From positions 1 to 64,000 of the forward strand of contig CBDFFM010000011.1 of the NCBI GenBank assembly GCA_965246785.1: a stretch of 64,000 nt of DNA, in the 5' to 3' direction. A model generated the notes under the pieces. That model was given only the letters and a program-made list of their open reading frames with translations. It was not told the origin of the DNA and did no database searches. Position 1 is the stretch's first letter; each line of letters begins with the position of its first letter. Source of the stretch: UBA1952 sp965246785 (GTDB lineage: Bacteria > Bacteroidota > Bacteroidia > Chitinophagales > Chitinophagaceae). The translations under genes and the position numbers were made by a program. Below are positions 33,042 to 41,324 of the stretch, piece by piece.

Positions 33042-33087
33042 GGTAGCGAATATACCTTTCCGCGGACTTCTCTGTTTATCCTGCCCT

Positions 33088-33133
33088 GCCGGATTTGCAA
33101 TCCGGCGGAACATTGTCAGGGATTTGCAATCCC
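33088..33133. repeat. REP-like palindrome pair GGATTTGCAATCC
   Basis: GCCGGATTTGCAATCCGGC (33088-33106) and GGGATTTGCAATCCC (33119-33133) are hairpins with a TGC centre, 12 bases apart. A third half-copy (GCCGGATTTGCAATA) lies at 33331-33345, at the other side of a transposase remnant. REP doublets of this kind are typical partners of RAYT transposases. Confidence 0.8.
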
Positions 33134-33141
33134 GGTAATGC

Positions 33142-33336
33142 CTAAAAGTCCAGAACCCTCACCTTCACCAGACCCGTCCCGCCAGCATAATCTATAGCCG
33201 AGCTATGCAGATAATGTTGCGGCTCTGCCACTATACCCGCACGTACTGGATTCAGGTGCATATAGTCTACTTTCTGCCGCAGAAAAGGCGTTGAGTAGCA
33301 CTCCTTAGGATAAGAGCCTTCCTGCCAGAAGCCGGA
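33142..33336 (-). pseudogene. Remnant of a RAYT/IS200-type Y1 transposase (C-terminus)
   Basis: The minus strand reads about 64 codons without a start: FWQEGSYPKECYSTPFLRQK, then VDYMHLNPVRAGIVAEPQHY, then HSSAIDYAGGTGLVKVRVLDF and a TAG stop. The YxHLNPVRAGIV segment and the SSAxDYAGG segment are the C-terminal hallmarks of REP-associated tyrosine transposases. The catalytic HUH part and the Tyr are missing, so it is a dead fragment. It lies between the GGATTTGCAATCC palindromes that such enzymes recognise. Confidence 0.85.
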
Positions 33337-33362
33337 TTTGCAATATCCATTACCTATTTTTG
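33337..33362 (+). promoter_or_regulatory. Promoter of the PIN toxin-antitoxin pair
   Basis: TTTG (33337-33340), inside the REP half-copy, is followed after 14 bases by TATTTTTG (33355-33362), a perfect TAnnTTTG -7 box. The antitoxin ATG lies 15 bases further on. The spacing is slightly short for this promoter class. Confidence 0.5.
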
Positions 33363-33377
33363 TACAAAGCTCCAGCC

Positions 33378-33545
33378 ATGAATTCCCCCATATTCAAGTC
33401 CGAAAAGAAGGCGGCTAAAGGCGGCAAGAAGCCAAAGCTCTCACCGGAGTTGATGCCCAAAACACCCGGCGGATGGGCTGTGTATAATCTTATGGGTGTG
33501 ATGAAAGAAGCGCAGGAGCGGGAAAAGCGCCGCATTCCAAAATGA
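33378..33545 (+). CDS. Antitoxin-like partner of PIN-domain protein
   Basis: A 55-residue, strongly basic protein: IFKSEKKAAKGGKKPKLSPE, then a helix GGWAVYNLMGVMKEAQEREK and an Arg-rich end. Its stop (TGA) overlaps the ATG of the PIN-domain gene by 4 bases (ATGA), the standard antitoxin-first arrangement. It does not show a recognisable DNA-binding fold. ATG at 33378 is preferred over the upstream TTG because it fits the promoter. Confidence 0.7.
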   Translation: MNSPIFKSEKKAAKGGKKPKLSPELMPKTPGGWAVYNLMGVMKEAQEREKRRIPK

Positions 33546-33934
33546 TAGAAGGCGGTACCATTTGCGATACGGGCGTTATCAGCCGTGCGATGGTTGGCGC
33601 AGAACCGTTTATCACAACTATTCTCACTCATATCGGTGCTGAAAGGGCATTGCTCACGCCGGTAATCCGCATGGAGCTGTATAACTGGCTGAGCGGCTAC
33701 CGCGTGCTGACCAAAACGGAGCGCAGCTACATTCTCAACCAGATTAAAGTTTTCCCAATCATCCACCTGGCGGAAGAAATCTCCAAGCTGGCTATCACGC
33801 TGGCCGACAAGCATATCAACAGCAAGCCCGGCGACACGCTCATTGCCGCAACGGCGCTGCATTATGATTTGCCGGTTTATACGCTGAACAAGAAAGATTT
33901 TCTGCTACTCGGCGTGAAGCTCTATAAGCCTTAG
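33542..33934 (+). CDS. PIN-domain toxin, VapC-like
   Basis: A 130-residue PIN-domain ribonuclease. The acidic metal-binding residues are visible as Asp9 in ICDTGVISRA, Glu in TPVIRMELYNW, Asp in KPGDTLIAATAL, and the final Asn/Asp in YTLNKKDFLLL. VapC toxins cut tRNA or rRNA. The pair with the 55-residue gene forms a type II module next to the RAYT remnant, suggesting that this interval collects small mobile or selfish elements. Confidence 0.88.
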   Translation: MIEGGTICDTGVISRAMVGAEPFITTILTHIGAERALLTPVIRMELYNWLSGYRVLTKTERSYILNQIKVFPIIHLAEEISKLAITLADKHINSKPGDTLIAATALHYDLPVYTLNKKDFLLLGVKLYKP

Positions 33935-33994
33935 CATATTAAAGCGCCGGAACCCGCCTCAGCAAGTCCCGGCGCTAAATACCAGTCGCAGCAT

Positions 33995-34759
33995 TTATAG
34001 GTATATCCCACCGCTCGCCTCAATCCGCTGCCCGTTCACCCACTTCGCATCCTCACTGCACAGGAAGGCCACTATGCCGCCGATATCATCGGCCTTGCCC
34101 ACGCGGCCAAGCGCGGTTCGCTCGGCAATCATCTTGTTCAGTTCCGCATTATCACGCACATGGCCGTTGCCAAAGTCCGTCTCAATGGCGCCCGGGGCCA
34201 CCACATTCACCCTGATGCGGCGCGGCCCAAGTTCCAGCGCCATATAGCGGCTCAGCGTTTCAATAGCGCCCTTCATAGAGCCATAGGCCGATGAGCCGGC
34301 GTAGCAGAAGCGGTCAAGCCCGCTGCCGATATTGACGATGCACCCGCCATCGGCAATAAGTGGCAGCACCTTTTGGGTCAGGAAGAACACGCCTTTGAAA
34401 TGGATGTTCATCACGCTGTCAAACTGCTCCTCTGTCGTTTCCGCAAAAGGCGCGTAAAGCCCGAAGCCGGCATTGTTGATGAGGAAGTGAAAATGTGTAG
34501 CGCCAAAAGTCCTTTGCAGTTCCTCTTTCACGGAAGCGAAAAAGGCGTCAAAAGAGCTGATGGCACCAGCGTCTAATTGCAGCGCGGCAGCCTTCCGGCC
34601 CATAGCGCGGATAGCTTCCACGACTGCCCCTGCTTCGTCAGCCTTAGTATTGTAGGTAATCAGTACATCGTTGCCGCGTTCGGCGAGGCGAAGCGCCATG
34701 TCTTTGCCGAGGCCGCGACTGCCGCCGGTTACGAGGGCTATCTTGTTGGTAGGTTCCAT
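33995..34759 (-). CDS. Short-chain dehydrogenase/reductase
   Basis: A 254-residue SDR. The cofactor loop is ALVTGGSRGLGKDMALRLAE (TGxxxGxG), the NNAG motif is FLINNAGFGLYAPFAE, and the catalytic Ser-Tyr-Lys is seen in GSSAYGSMKGAIETLSRY. The segment RRIRVNVVAPGAIETDF and the end VNGQRIEASGGIYL are typical of classical SDRs of the 3-oxoacyl-ACP reductase type. The NADP preference is suggested by Arg after the TGGS motif. Substrate unknown. A hairpin (AGCGCCGG with CCGGCGCT, 33940-33977) lies after its stop. Confidence 0.92.
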   Translation of the reverse strand: MEPTNKIALVTGGSRGLGKDMALRLAERGNDVLITYNTKADEAGAVVEAIRAMGRKAAALQLDAGAISSFDAFFASVKEELQRTFGATHFHFLINNAGFGLYAPFAETTEEQFDSVMNIHFKGVFFLTQKVLPLIADGGCIVNIGSGLDRFCYAGSSAYGSMKGAIETLSRYMALELGPRRIRVNVVAPGAIETDFGNGHVRDNAELNKMIAERTALGRVGKADDIGGIVAFLCSEDAKWVNGQRIEASGGIYL

Positions 34760-34854
34760 TTTGAGTGTCGGATGATTTAGAAGGGGCTAAGGTGGATAAT
34801 CAGTCTTCGGTGAAGCTTATAACCTTATAGCCAAAGCCGTCGCTCCAATCCGGC

Positions 34855-35901
34855 TCAGCTTTCTTCCTCAAAATAAATCTTGTAAAAATTCAGCCCAGTC
34901 TGCTCATCGTAGCCGCGCTCAATGCGCTCCCGCGCGCCGTGCACATACACGTGAAAATTCTTGTCCAGCTTCAGCACGCTCTTCATAAACCGCGCATTCT
35001 TCTTCACTGCCGCACCGGAAATGTCAAATTCATTATCAAAGCTCAGGTCGCGCTCGCCTGTATACTTCTCCTCGTACTTGCGGAACGATCGGCCTAACTC
35101 CGGGTCGCCAAAAACCTCCTGCTCAAAAGTATCTTTCTGAAACTGCTCATTGTTCTTAAAGTAGGCAGCCGTCCTATTTAGGTAGTCAATTTGCTGCACC
35201 CGCTCCACTTCGTACTCAGCCGGGATTTGCTCTTCAATAAACATCTTGCTCATGCGGATGTAATCTTCCGTAGCATGGTACTCGTCCGCTGCCGCCCGCA
35301 CCTTTAAGAAGGTATCCTTCCAGAACTGCGCCTCGCCGCCCTTCGCCGTCCGGTCAACGACATGCACGAGATAGCCTTCCTCCCGCTGCGTATTGAAGAT
35401 GATACAGCCCTTGTCCATCTTCTCCGGATTAATACCCTCGTCCGGGAGGAAGCGATAGCCGTCGCCCGCCTCCTCCAGTTTCAGGAAAGGGCTTTTGGAT
35501 TCTGTCTTGTAAATGCCCACCGCATCTACCATTCGCCCGTTCACCGGGCAGCCCTTAAAGAGGCCCACATGCAGCTCGCCGCTCTTGATTTGCGGCAGCG
35601 TGGTAATGTCGTACAGATGCCGCGCAAGGTTGGCTGACTGCAGCGGCAGGCTTTCCGGGTCGTCAAAGATTTTGGAGACGAAGCTGGAAACTTCATTCAG
35701 AGCGAGGTCGGCAGGATGCCAGAGATTGTAAGAGGCAGTTTCCTTAAACGGTGTCAGGAAGTATTGCAGCAGCATTTGGCGCAGGGCCTCGCCCTCTATC
35801 TGCACAGGTTCTTTGGAAAGCTGAAGTACATCGCCTGCAGCGTTATTCCCAACATAATGCGTGATGAGACCGGCCAGCTGAATATCTGTAAGGGAAAGCA
35901 T
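34855..35901 (-). CDS. Nucleoid-associated protein, NdpA/YejK family
   Basis: A 348-residue member of the NA37/NdpA family, seen on the bacterial nucleoid. Landmarks: SLTDIQLAGLITHYVGNNAAG, LARHLYDITTLPQIKSGELHV, the central KGCIIFNTQREEGYLVHVVDR and RFLPDEGINPEKMDKG, and the C-terminal SVLKLDKNFHVYVHG. The exact action on DNA is not clear. The start at 35901 (MLSLTDIQ) is preferred to an in-frame Met 7 codons upstream. It precedes gluQ on the other side of a short hairpin (GCCGG-AAAAAA-CCGGC). Confidence 0.85.
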   Translation of the reverse strand: MLSLTDIQLAGLITHYVGNNAAGDVLQLSKEPVQIEGEALRQMLLQYFLTPFKETASYNLWHPADLALNEVSSFVSKIFDDPESLPLQSANLARHLYDITTLPQIKSGELHVGLFKGCPVNGRMVDAVGIYKTESKSPFLKLEEAGDGYRFLPDEGINPEKMDKGCIIFNTQREEGYLVHVVDRTAKGGEAQFWKDTFLKVRAAADEYHATEDYIRMSKMFIEEQIPAEYEVERVQQIDYLNRTAAYFKNNEQFQKDTFEQEVFGDPELGRSFRKYEEKYTGERDLSFDNEFDISGAAVKKNARFMKSVLKLDKNFHVYVHGARERIERGYDEQTGLNFYKIYFEEES

Positions 35902-35946
35902 GGGTTCTTGAATTAGCCGCAAAGTACCGCCGGTTTTTTCCGGCAG

Positions 35947-36777
35947 CTACAACAGCTTTTTATACCAATCGGCAGCCATTTCCCTCAGTTTACTCCCAGG
36001 CATTCCGGTCTCGCGCATGGCTTTCAGTGAAGTGCTGCCCGCGCTTTTAGACAGCTTCTCGCCAGCGGCATCCAGCAGTAAAGGATGGTGATAAAAGCAT
36101 ATGTCGGAGAAAGCCTTTAAGCCTAAAAGCCCCGCGAGGTAAAGCTGTGCGCCCGTGCTGGTCAACAGGTCTTTCCCGCGTACAATCGCTTTGATGCCGT
36201 AAGCAATATCATCCGAAAGAGAAGCCACGTGATAAGCCGGCAACCCATCCCGCCTACGAATGATGAAATGGCGTTGCACCTTCCAAAGTTCCAATAATTG
36301 ATAACCCATAATGCCGTCATGGAATTGGACGCTGCCTTCGTGAGATGTTTGGATACGCCAGGCCACGTCCGGCGTGTCTAAAGGAATTTTTTTGTGCAGG
36401 CAGGTGCCGGTGTATTGCCCGCCTTCATTGTTCTGCTGTAAATCCTTGCGCGAGCATTTGCAGGCGAAGACGAGGCCGGTACCGACGAGCTGTTGCAGCA
36501 ATTCATTGTATTGTGGAAGACGGTTGTGCTGTGAAAAATCCTTTTGCTGTTCCGAAGCACTCTTAGGCCCTTCGTTCGGCTCAATACCGAGCCAGGTCAG
36601 GCTTTCAAAAACATCCTGCACATACTCCGGGCGCACGCGCGCCGCATCTAAATCGTCTAAGCGCAGGCGCAGGGAGCCACCGGCCTTTCGCACAATCGCT
36701 TCTGTCAACAGAAAGTTGTTAGCATTCCCGATATGCAGGTAGCCACTGGGCGTTGGTGCAATTCGGGAGCGAAGCAT
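35947..36777 (-). CDS. gluQ: Glutamyl-Q tRNA(Asp) synthetase
   Basis: A 276-residue truncated GluRS-like enzyme that attaches glutamate to queuosine at position 34 of tRNA(Asp). The class I signature is RIAPTPSGYLHIGNANNFLL (HIGN), the zinc cluster is CKCSRKD then YTGTC, and the KMSKS equivalent is EKLSKSAGS. The anticodon-binding domain of true GluRS is absent, and the length fits GluQ. It lies between the nucleoid protein and lpxR on the same strand. Confidence 0.9.
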   Translation of the reverse strand: MLRSRIAPTPSGYLHIGNANNFLLTEAIVRKAGGSLRLRLDDLDAARVRPEYVQDVFESLTWLGIEPNEGPKSASEQQKDFSQHNRLPQYNELLQQLVGTGLVFACKCSRKDLQQNNEGGQYTGTCLHKKIPLDTPDVAWRIQTSHEGSVQFHDGIMGYQLLELWKVQRHFIIRRRDGLPAYHVASLSDDIAYGIKAIVRGKDLLTSTGAQLYLAGLLGLKAFSDICFYHHPLLLDAAGEKLSKSAGSTSLKAMRETGMPGSKLREMAADWYKKLL

Positions 36778-36795
36778 TTAGGAATGGTTGCGCAT

Positions 36796-37755
36796 TTAAA
36801 GGCGAAAAGCGAGCTCAATTCCGCCGGTAGCATGATTTAAGCCGGTACCAAATTCCTTTGTGATATATCGCGCATAGCCGCTCAGCCAGACGCCGCGATA
36901 AGCGAATCGTACGCCGCCATCAAAGCGAAACACAGTCCGAAGCATCTCTTTACTGCTGATGACGTAAGGACTGTTATCGGTAAACAAGCCTCCCTGCAGC
37001 GTAGCATCATAGCCGACAAAGTCAACCTGCGGATGAACATATAGATAAGCCTGTGGCCTCCCCGCGTGGCTGCTTTGCCGGAACGGATTATCAAACAGCC
37101 CGGCCATCAGTACGCCGCCGACGCCGGCTTTGATACTGTATGTGCCCGCTCGTGCTATACCGGTTGCGGAAAGCAGAAAGCGCCTGCGGCCAAACACGGC
37201 ACGCTCATAGTCCAGTTCATAATTCAGGACAAGCGCATTGCCCACCTGATGCTTCCAGCCCTTGGGGTCGGCATTGCCGGTTTGCCGGTGGATGTATGCC
37301 TGGATTTCATAACCGCCCGCAGCAGGCCCCATTAGCCCCAAAGTCAGGGTTGAAACGATGCGCTCCCGCTTTGCTTCATTGATGGAGATGGAGAAAGCTT
37401 TCAAATAGGCCATCCCGGCAAAAGGCCGGTCGCCATAAAGGATGTTGTCGGAGAAGATGGAAGTGGGTGTGTAGCCGGCACTTTCCAAACCAAGCCCAAA
37501 ATGTGTGCTGTCGCTTTTACGGTGAAGTAGTATGTGGCGCGTAGGCAGCTTGCCGATGCCGGGGCTTACCAGTTCAAAGTGTACGCCTTGAGTGAAGTAG
37601 TAATCCGTGCCGAAGGCGAAGTCGTTTTCGTAGTTGAGGCGGAAATACTTTGGCGCGGAAATGTTGCGGTAGCTCCAGCCGTTTTGGATTTCCTGCGCCG
37701 ATGCTTTTAATGCAAAGACAAGAATTACAAGGGTGAGCCGGAAAAGACGTTGCAT
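36796..37755 (-). CDS. Lipid A deacylase LpxR family outer-membrane protein
   Basis: A 319-residue protein with a signal peptide (FRLTLVILVFALKASAQ) and the LpxR signature YENDFAFGTDYYFTQGVHFE (Asn/Asp and Thr of the active site), followed by YGDRPFAGMAYLKAFSIS and alternating strands to the C-terminal aromatic/Leu end. LpxR removes the 3'-acyloxyacyl group of lipid A at the outer membrane and is often used in envelope remodelling. An in-frame Met 5 codons upstream is less likely as a start. The barrel call is firm, the exact substrate inferred. Confidence 0.86.
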   Translation of the reverse strand: MQRLFRLTLVILVFALKASAQEIQNGWSYRNISAPKYFRLNYENDFAFGTDYYFTQGVHFELVSPGIGKLPTRHILLHRKSDSTHFGLGLESAGYTPTSIFSDNILYGDRPFAGMAYLKAFSISINEAKRERIVSTLTLGLMGPAAGGYEIQAYIHRQTGNADPKGWKHQVGNALVLNYELDYERAVFGRRRFLLSATGIARAGTYSIKAGVGGVLMAGLFDNPFRQSSHAGRPQAYLYVHPQVDFVGYDATLQGGLFTDNSPYVISSKEMLRTVFRFDGGVRFAYRGVWLSGYARYITKEFGTGLNHATGGIELAFRL

Positions 37756-37787
37756 AATTGATGTACGCAAAGCAACGTCATAGCAGT

Positions 37788-39260
37788 TTAAAGGCTCTCT
37801 AATTGCAGCTTGTGCTGTATCTCCTGCACCTGCTCTTTGTAGCTCGTATCCGTATCCATCAGGTTCTCCACAGTCTGGCAGGAATGGATAACCGTAGTAT
37901 GGTCAAATCCGCCAAAGTGCTGACCGATATTCTTTAGCGAAGACTTGGTAAACTTCTTGGCGAGATACATCGTAATCTGGCGCGCCTGCACCACCTCGCG
38001 GCGGCGCGTCTTGGCCAGCAGGCGGTCGTAAGGCATAGAGAAGTATTCCGCTACCAGCTTCTGGATGTTTTCAATCGTCACCTCGCGCGCGGAGGTCTTC
38101 ACGAAATTCTTCATCACGCGGCGGGCCAGCTCAATGTCAATCTCCTTCTTATTGAGCGTGCTCTGCGCAAGGATGGCGATGAGTGCGCCTTCCAGCTCCC
38201 GCACGTTCGTCTGCACGTTGTAGGCGATGTACTCCACCACATCGTCCGGCATTTCCAGCCCTTCGTGCGCCATTTTCAGACGCAGGATGGATTGGCGTGT
38301 CTCAAACTCTGGTATCTGAATGTCGGCATTCAATCCCCACCGAAAACGGCTGAGCAAACGCTCCTGCATTCCCTGCAAATCCTTCGGCGCGGTATCCGAA
38401 GTCAGGATGATTTGCTTGCCGCTCTGATGCAGGTGGTTGAAGATGGCAAAGAATACATCCTGCGTCTTCACCGCCGGCACCATAAACTGCACGTCATCCA
38501 CAATCAGCACGTCAATGAGCTGGTAGAAGTGAATGAAGTCATTCACTTCGCCATTGCGCGAGTGGTCAATAAACTGGTTGATGAACTTCTCCGCGCTCAC
38601 ATACAGCACGCTCTTGCCGGGATGGTGCTGGCGCACCTCGTTGCCGATGGCTTGGGCGAGGTGCGTCTTGCCGCAGCCAACGCTGCCAAAAATCACCAGT
38701 GGATTAAAAGCGGTCGTGCCCGGCTTCTGCGCCACATGCAATCCGGCACTGCGCGCCACGCGATTGCTGTCTCCTTCTATGAAATTCTCAAACGTATAAG
38801 AGGGGTTCAGTTGCGGGTCAATGGACACGCGCTTGAGGCCCGGAATGGAGTAAGGATTCTTTATCTGAAAAGGGTCTTTTACATGCTGCGGCAGGTCTAT
38901 CAGATTGTTGTCGTTCGCAAGCTTCGGCTGTGTGCTCGCCGGCATCTTCATGCTCGCCGGATTGTTGTGCCCGCGGCCCTCCATCATGATGCGGTACTCT
39001 AAGCGACCGTCCTTGCCCAGCACCCGCTTAATCGTCTTGCCCAGCAGCTCCACGTAGTGCTCTTCCAGCCATTCATAAAAGAATTGAGAGGGCACCTGAA
39101 GCGTCAGTGCGCCACCCACCAGCGCCACTGCTTTAATCGGCTCAAACCACGTCTGATAAGTACGGTAGGCTACATTGTCTTTGATGATATCTAAACAGCG
39201 TTCCCAAGCTGCATCCCAGTCCTGGCGCGGTTCTTCGGGGGTTCTATAGCTCTCACTCAT
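37788..39260 (-). CDS. dnaA: Chromosomal replication initiator protein DnaA
   Basis: A 490-residue DnaA. Domain I (DAAWERCLDIIKDNVAYRTY) is followed by a linker and the AAA+ domain with Walker A FGSVGCGKTHLAQAIG, Walker B VDVLIVDDVQFM and the sensor region LTSDTAPKDLQGMQERLLSR. Domain IV carries the DNA-binding signature FGGFDHTTVIHSCQTVENLM. The Walker A loop has Ser-Val-Gly-Cys where most species have Gly-Val-Gly-Leu. No cluster of DnaA boxes is visible nearby, so oriC is probably elsewhere, as often in Bacteroidota. Confidence 0.97.
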   Translation of the reverse strand: MSESYRTPEEPRQDWDAAWERCLDIIKDNVAYRTYQTWFEPIKAVALVGGALTLQVPSQFFYEWLEEHYVELLGKTIKRVLGKDGRLEYRIMMEGRGHNNPASMKMPASTQPKLANDNNLIDLPQHVKDPFQIKNPYSIPGLKRVSIDPQLNPSYTFENFIEGDSNRVARSAGLHVAQKPGTTAFNPLVIFGSVGCGKTHLAQAIGNEVRQHHPGKSVLYVSAEKFINQFIDHSRNGEVNDFIHFYQLIDVLIVDDVQFMVPAVKTQDVFFAIFNHLHQSGKQIILTSDTAPKDLQGMQERLLSRFRWGLNADIQIPEFETRQSILRLKMAHEGLEMPDDVVEYIAYNVQTNVRELEGALIAILAQSTLNKKEIDIELARRVMKNFVKTSAREVTIENIQKLVAEYFSMPYDRLLAKTRRREVVQARQITMYLAKKFTKSSLKNIGQHFGGFDHTTVIHSCQTVENLMDTDTSYKEQVQEIQHKLQLESL

Positions 39261-39516
39261 GGGCGTTTATATATTGAAAGGCCGGGGCCTTGTTCCTTCT
39301 ATTCCGTTCCAAAAGAGGCGACGATTCCGCAAGGCCGGGATTCCTTTTTAAGAAAAACCGGGCCAGCTCAAAACTTCCTATCTGTCGGTTGGTTGCACTT
39401 GCTACCCCAAATCAATCTCTGCTGTTCGTCTCCTTTTTTGCTCCCTGCCGGGAAGAAAAATTTTCCTTCAGGGGGTATAGACGAAGTTGCCCACACGGTG
39501 TTGAAAAAAAAAATCT

Positions 39517-40452
39517 TCAGCCTATTGTTTGTTTCGTAACAACCACAGTGTGGGCGTTCAGCGCGATGGCACCTCTTTTGCTATCCAGCGCGAAATCTAT
39601 CCGGCCCAGCCGCAAACCGGCCCAGCCTACCTGATTGATTAAAACTTCTTCGCCCTTCTTGTTTTTCATTACGGTCGGCTTCTCTAAGAAGGTGTGCGTG
39701 TGCCCGCCAATGATAAGGTCTATGCCGCTCGTTTCCTTCGCCAGCACCTTGTCGCTCACTTTGCGGTACTCATAATCATAGCCGAGGTGCGAGAGGCAAA
39801 TCACCAGGTCACAATGCTCCTTCTTACGCAGCTTGTCAACGGTGCTTTGCGCAATCTGTATCGGCTCTAAATACTGCGTCGTTCCGTAGGCATCATCCGG
39901 CACCAGCCCGCGTAGCTGAATGCCGAGGCCGAATATGCCGACCTTAATGCCGCCTTTCTTTATGATGGTATAAGGCTGCGTCTTTCCTTCCAGCGCCGTG
40001 CCCGTGAAATCATAGTTCGCTGTGAGGACGGGAAAATTCGCGTGCGGCAGTTGCCGCGCAAAGCCTTCCACGCCTGCATCAAAATCATGGTTGCCCATCG
40101 TGACGGCCTCATATCCCATCATCGTCATCGCCCTCATCTCCGGCTCGCCCTTGTAAAGGTTGAAGTAAGGCGTTCCCTGAAAAATATCGCCGGCATCCAG
40201 CAGCAGCACATGCTCTTCTTCTTTGCGAATTGCAGCTATCAGCGCCGCGCGTGCCGCAACGCCACCTTGCCCCGCCCACTTGCCGCCATCATCCTCAAAA
40301 GGCTCCAATCGGCTGTGCACATCGTTCGTATGCAGCACCGTCAGCTTCGCCGGCTTGCGCGGCCCCGCTAGGGATTCGTATGGAAACCCACCAGCCATCA
40401 AAAGGCCGCTGCCAATCGCGCCTTTTATCAGAAAGTCCCTTCTATTCAGCAT
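39517..40452 (-). CDS. Metallophosphatase, N-terminal half of a 5'-nucleotidase
   Basis: A 311-residue enzyme with a twin-arginine (Tat) signal (NRRDFLIKGAIGSGLLMAGG). The calcineurin-like metal motifs are LTVLHTNDVHSRLEPFEDD, LLLDAGDIFQGTPYF, AVTMGNHDFDAG and the later IIGGHTHTFLE. This is the catalytic domain of UshA-type 5'-nucleotidases, which hydrolyse nucleotides in the periplasm. The substrate-binding C-terminal domain is missing here but is encoded by the preceding gene, which overlaps by 11 bases. A run of ten A/T bases follows the stop. Confidence 0.92.
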   Translation of the reverse strand: MLNRRDFLIKGAIGSGLLMAGGFPYESLAGPRKPAKLTVLHTNDVHSRLEPFEDDGGKWAGQGGVAARAALIAAIRKEEEHVLLLDAGDIFQGTPYFNLYKGEPEMRAMTMMGYEAVTMGNHDFDAGVEGFARQLPHANFPVLTANYDFTGTALEGKTQPYTIIKKGGIKVGIFGLGIQLRGLVPDDAYGTTQYLEPIQIAQSTVDKLRKKEHCDLVICLSHLGYDYEYRKVSDKVLAKETSGIDLIIGGHTHTFLEKPTVMKNKKGEEVLINQVGWAGLRLGRIDFALDSKRGAIALNAHTVVVTKQTIG

Positions 40453-41182
40453 AAGAGATGCGTTTGTCTAAAGTGGGGTGCAGCGGCTTGCCGTCCTTCT
40501 CCAAGGCGGCCAGATATTCAATCATCGCGTCGCGGATAAAGACGGTGGTATTTCGTTTAGAAAGGCGTTGCAGGAAATCGCAGTTGTCACCGCCGCGCGC
40601 TACATAATCGGAGACAGCGATTTTATAGACAAGGGCGTCCACGATGTCCTTTCCGGCGAGCTTTACATCAACTGCCTTCTTGTCTTTAATAGAAAAGGTA
40701 ATCCCACTCACCGGCCAGCCCTTGCGCATCGCCATTGCATCGCAAAACTCCTTGATTGTCCTGCCGGGTATTTCCACAATGGTGAGCATGTTGTCAAAGG
40801 GCATCAGCTCATACATTTTACCCCGCGTGATAGGCCCCGGCGCTATGTACGGAATACGGATGCCGCCGTAATTACTTACTGCCGCTACCACTTTTCTATC
40901 CAGCTTCTGCGCGGCGGCTAGTGTTGCATCCGCCACGAAGTTTCCGAGCGTGCTTTCGGGTTGCGCTTTAGAAAGGGGAATGTCTGTTCGTCCGATAATG
41001 ACTTGCATTTGCGTATCCACACCACGCTTGTAAGGCGCGAGTAACACACTGATGGAGGAATCGGCAGCGCCGGTTTTAGCGATGGAATATTGCTGCTCTT
41101 TATGCTCCTTTACATACAGCGGCTTTGGCGCGCAGGCTGCGAATAGCAGCGGTATAACCAGAAATTTCAATCGCAGGCGCAT
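40442..41182 (-). CDS. Lipoprotein, C-terminal half of a 5'-nucleotidase
   Basis: A 246-residue lipoprotein with lipobox Cys in FLVIPLLFAACAPKP. The mature protein is the 5'-nucleotidase C-terminal domain: ESTLGNFVADATLAAAQKLD, VAAVSNYGGIRIPYIAPGPI, YELMPFDNMLTIVEIPG and YKIAVSDYVARGGDNCDFL. In UshA this domain carries the substrate-binding Phe/Tyr and the Asn. Here it is made as a separate lipid-anchored protein, coupled to the Tat-exported catalytic half (11-base overlap). Confidence 0.92.
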   Translation of the reverse strand: MRLRLKFLVIPLLFAACAPKPLYVKEHKEQQYSIAKTGAADSSISVLLAPYKRGVDTQMQVIIGRTDIPLSKAQPESTLGNFVADATLAAAQKLDRKVVAAVSNYGGIRIPYIAPGPITRGKMYELMPFDNMLTIVEIPGRTIKEFCDAMAMRKGWPVSGITFSIKDKKAVDVKLAGKDIVDALVYKIAVSDYVARGGDNCDFLQRLSKRNTTVFIRDAMIEYLAALEKDGKPLHPTLDKRISYAE

Positions 41183-41247
41183 AGGAATAGTCGGAAAATA
41201 AAGTTATGCGCTGAAATACATTCCAACTATGAAATTTCCGGGCAGAG

Positions 41248-41311
41248 CGGGTGGGATATCCTCCGCTGGCGGAGGTGGCTGAGGAGCGAAGCGACGATGC
41301 CGGAGGTGGGT
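41248..41311 (+). repeat. Left copy of a 65-bp palindromic element flanking the DUF559 gene
   Basis: Begins CGGGTGGGATATCCTCCGC, passes through the small hairpin CCTCCGCTGGCGGAGG and ends CGGAGGTGGGT. The inverted copy lies at 41847-41911. Outer and inner arms match nearly exactly; only the central 20 bases differ (GAGCGAAGCGACGATGC here, a GCTTCGCTTTAGCGAAGC hairpin on the right). Confidence 0.85.
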
Positions 41312-41324
41312 AACAGCAAATGTT

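Noticed and set aside
34797..34854. Short coding-like tail (reads as PDWSDGFGYKVISFTED then stop) after the nucleoid protein gene
   Set aside because: About 18 codons in another frame with no start and no family; could be a relic but cannot be supported.
39261..39516. Chromosomal origin next to dnaA
   Set aside because: No cluster of TTATNCACA boxes and no clear AT-rich unwinding region; only a poly-A run after the metallophosphatase stop. A lone TTATCCACC occurs near 34798, too isolated to count.
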